A DNA stretch of 64,000 nucleotides from Pontibacter burrus (lineage in GTDB: Bacteria > Bacteroidota > Bacteroidia > Cytophagales > Hymenobacteraceae): positions 248,001 through 312,000 of the forward strand of contig NZ_JAAGWD010000006.1 in NCBI RefSeq assembly GCF_010686685.1, written 5' to 3'. Below are positions 63,401 through 64,000 of this stretch, piece after piece. Within the stretch, counting starts at the first letter, position 1; every line of letters starts with the position of its first letter. A program made the position numbers and the translations under genes. Below the pieces are notes generated by a model that saw nothing but the letters and a program-made list of their open reading frames with translations, made no database searches and was not told where the DNA came from.

Positions 63401-64000
63401 ACGTTTGGTACCGATGCCTGGCCTCCCAGTTTACCTTCTGTACCTACCTCAAGTGCCACACGGGTTACCTCACCCGCAAACAGGTTCAGGTTATCGATGG
63501 TACGGTTTATAGTTTCCGCCATCACCTTAAAGTCGCCGGATACCGGAATCTGGAATGTTTCGTCCAGGTTACCGCGCGAGATATTCTTCAATACCTTACC
63601 CACTTCAAGTACCGGAACCGCGATCGAATCCACAAGACCGTTGATGTTGTTGATCATATCCTTCCAGAAACCGGAAGCGTTCTCGGCTGATGCACGGGCT
63701 TTCAGGTTACCTTCCACACCGGCTACTTTCGAGATACGGGATACTTCACCACCCACACCACCGATCATTTCCACCATCGAGTTATAGGCTTCTGCTATCT
63801 CGGCAAAAATATCGTTGTTCTGCTTGGTCAGGCGAACAGAAATATCACCCTTTTTAAAGGCATCAAGCGCGTACAGCACCCTATTCAACTGATCATTGAT
63901 GTAATCCGGGTTTTGCAGTAATTGCTCGTCAGTAACTTTACCGTTGCCATTACCATTGCCGTTCACTTTCACAGGGTCAGGAGCATTTTTAGGACCCGGC
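60487..64000 (-). CDS. Soluble poly-HAMP methyl-accepting chemotaxis protein (cut by right edge)
   Basis: At least 1,171 residues; the frame stays open to the window edge (an internal GTG at 63972 is not a credible start), so the N-terminus is missing. No membrane segment is visible. About nine HAMP-type KGDL motifs, including six near-identical 92-residue units (VGTEGxLGGQA; [23 protein letters not shown]), resemble those of fungal Nik1 kinases. The signalling domain has the receptor hairpin tip [20 protein letters not shown] followed by [20 protein letters not shown]. The C-terminus is Arg/Gly/Asn-rich without a NWETF-like CheR-docking pentapeptide. First gene of the chemosensory operon in this window. 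Confidence 0.93.
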   Translation of the reverse strand, partial: PGPKNAPDPVKVNGNGNGNGKVTDEQLLQNPDYINDQLNRVLYALDAFKKGDISVRLTKQNNDIFAEIAEAYNSMVEMIGGVGGEVSRISKVAGVEGNLKARASAENASGFWKDMINNINGLVDSIAVPVLEVGKVLKNISRGNLDETFQIPVSGDFKVMAETINRTIDNLNLFAGEVTRVALEVGTEGKLGGQASVPNVAGVWKDLTDNVNTMAANLTLQVRDIANVSTAVAKGDLTQKVSVASRGEIAQLKDNVNQMVDSLNIFADEVTRVAREVGTEGRLGGQAKVPNVGGVWKELTDNVNTMASNLTSQMRDIANVSTAVAKGDLTQKITVNVRGEMAELKDIINQMVDSLNIFAGEVTRVAREVGTEGKLGGQANVPKVEGTWKELTENVNLMASNLTNQVRDIANVATAVAKGDLTQKVSVDVKGELGDLKDILNEMVDRLNVFGAEVSRVAREVGTEGILGGQANVPNVAGIWKELTENVNLMAGNLTNQVRDIANVATAVAKGDLAQKVSVDVRGELADLKENLNQMVDSLNIFADEVTRVAREVGTEGKLGGQAIVPNVAGVWKDLTDHVNTMAANLTLQVRDIANVATAVAKGDLTQKVSVDVKGELADLKMNLNQMVDSLNIFAGEVTRVAREVGTEGKLGGQASVPNVGGVWKDLTDNVNTMASNLTTQVRGIVKVVTAVSKGDLTQKLSLEARGEVAELAETINTMVIDLNRLAGEVSRVARVAGVEGKLTERATLQGVGGSWKELVDTLNDLLESIVTPMLDVSRVVRAISEGDLTQKVEAQTAGDILDMANALNLAVDNLNALLGEINDSSLVVGSSSEEMAGKGLEMNKVTLDVALAMQQMAEGAQNQALKTDQAFKLIEEIMKGTKETANRAEVVNKTALLGEESSQIGLKTVAEVVKNMEEISSSAALTAKTIEVLSTRSQEISKSLGVITDIAAQTNLLALNAAIEAARAGEAGRGFAVVAEEIRKLAEGSRKSANEIATLVEDVKKDTASAATAISTMEGRVLKGKNATFEASSAFKNIAASSGETLRTAQDILTATEVQKSSIGDVVKYVEEVVAIAEQTASGTQQVASTAKQLSTSMQELTSSSQNLNDIAADLQISISAFKLIDGNIIFNQAKPKRLTSIPASNGVTRRAVTRATGRGGRSGNNNSN
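61920..63480 (-). repeat. Six tandem 276-base (92-codon) HAMP repeats
   Basis: The segment coding GGQA with its flanks recurs at 62036, 62312, 62588 and onward every 276 bases to about 63416. Units are similar at DNA level, so unequal recombination or assembly collapse is possible. Confidence 0.85.

Noticed and set aside
61319-63787. Long plus-strand open frames opposite the receptor gene (for example 61319-62182 and 63074-63787)
   Set aside because: They are Ser/Arg-rich antisense readings of the 276-base HAMP repeats, repeat with the same period, and have no family character.
60487-63972. GTG at 63972 as start of the chemoreceptor
   Set aside because: The frame stays open to the window edge and reads a normal protein stretch upstream, so the gene is cut by the edge.
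1-64000. CRISPR array, tRNA, rRNA or insertion sequence
   Set aside because: No regularly spaced repeats of 25-40 bases, no cloverleaf with CCA-like end, no rRNA words and no transposase were found on either strand by reading.

Overview
The window looks like a chromosomal stretch from a Bacteroidota bacterium of the Cytophagales, most likely near Pontibacter/Hymenobacteraceae. Supporting signs are SusC/TonB-type outer-membrane beta-barrel proteins with N-terminal carboxypeptidase-regulatory-like domains, many lipoproteins, LytS/LytTR signalling, promoters of the Bacteroidota form TTTG-N19..21-TAnnTTTG, almost no Shine-Dalgarno sequences, and moderate G+C. The genus is inferred from overall resemblance, not from a marker gene. 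No rRNA, tRNA, CRISPR array, insertion sequence or prophage was seen. Both window edges cut genes: an SDR reductase on the left and a chemoreceptor on the right.

Layout. 1-6.2 kb: SDR reductase fragment; a NuiA-like nuclease inhibitor convergent with a secreted DNA/RNA non-specific nuclease; FAD and NAD(P) oxidoreductases; a four-helix stress protein. 6.4-9.1 kb: four AT-rich orphan genes on one strand, separated by attC-like imperfect palindromes, probably an acquired cassette block. 9.5-20 kb: a cold-shock-type DEAD-box helicase, an unknown gene, and an AddA/AddB-like helicase-nuclease pair separated by two small genes. 20-27 kb: outer-membrane barrel, beta-CASP RNase-like protein, RES-Xre toxin-antitoxin pair, TPR and OmpA proteins, then 0.8 kb of repeat-rich noncoding DNA. 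27-39 kb: two TonB-type barrels, a DUF5694 protein, a LytS-like kinase with its LytTR regulator, an AraC regulator with an efflux transporter. 39-53 kb: DbpA helicase, RmuC, M2 dipeptidase, PLP aminotransferase, pirin, an S24-type repressor, a subtilisin-like lipoprotein, RecQ and a cysteine-rich copper-binding protein. 53-56 kb: a polyamine pair in which SpeD and SpeE are fused and overlap a SpeB-like agmatinase. 56-64 kb: a chemosensory operon in transcription order receptor-CheW-CheY-CheB-CheA-CheC.

Links between genes. Nuclease and inhibitor probably form a toxin/immunity-like self-protection pair. The AddAB-like proteins, RecQ and RmuC give the window a recombination and repair flavour. 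SpeDE plus SpeB would carry agmatine to putrescine and then to spermidine. The chemosensory cluster has a soluble receptor with fungal Nik1-like 92-residue HAMP repeats, a CheB whose receiver has lost its phospho-acceptor, a CheC phosphatase, and no CheR nearby.

Whole-window signal. The palindrome CTATAG, often extended to AACTATAGTT, is very strongly over-represented in genes and gaps on both strands, resembling the HIP1 phenomenon of cyanobacteria. It is absent from the orphan block at 5.7-9.1 kb. REP-like GC-rich palindromes in inverted pairs form a second dispersed repeat family.
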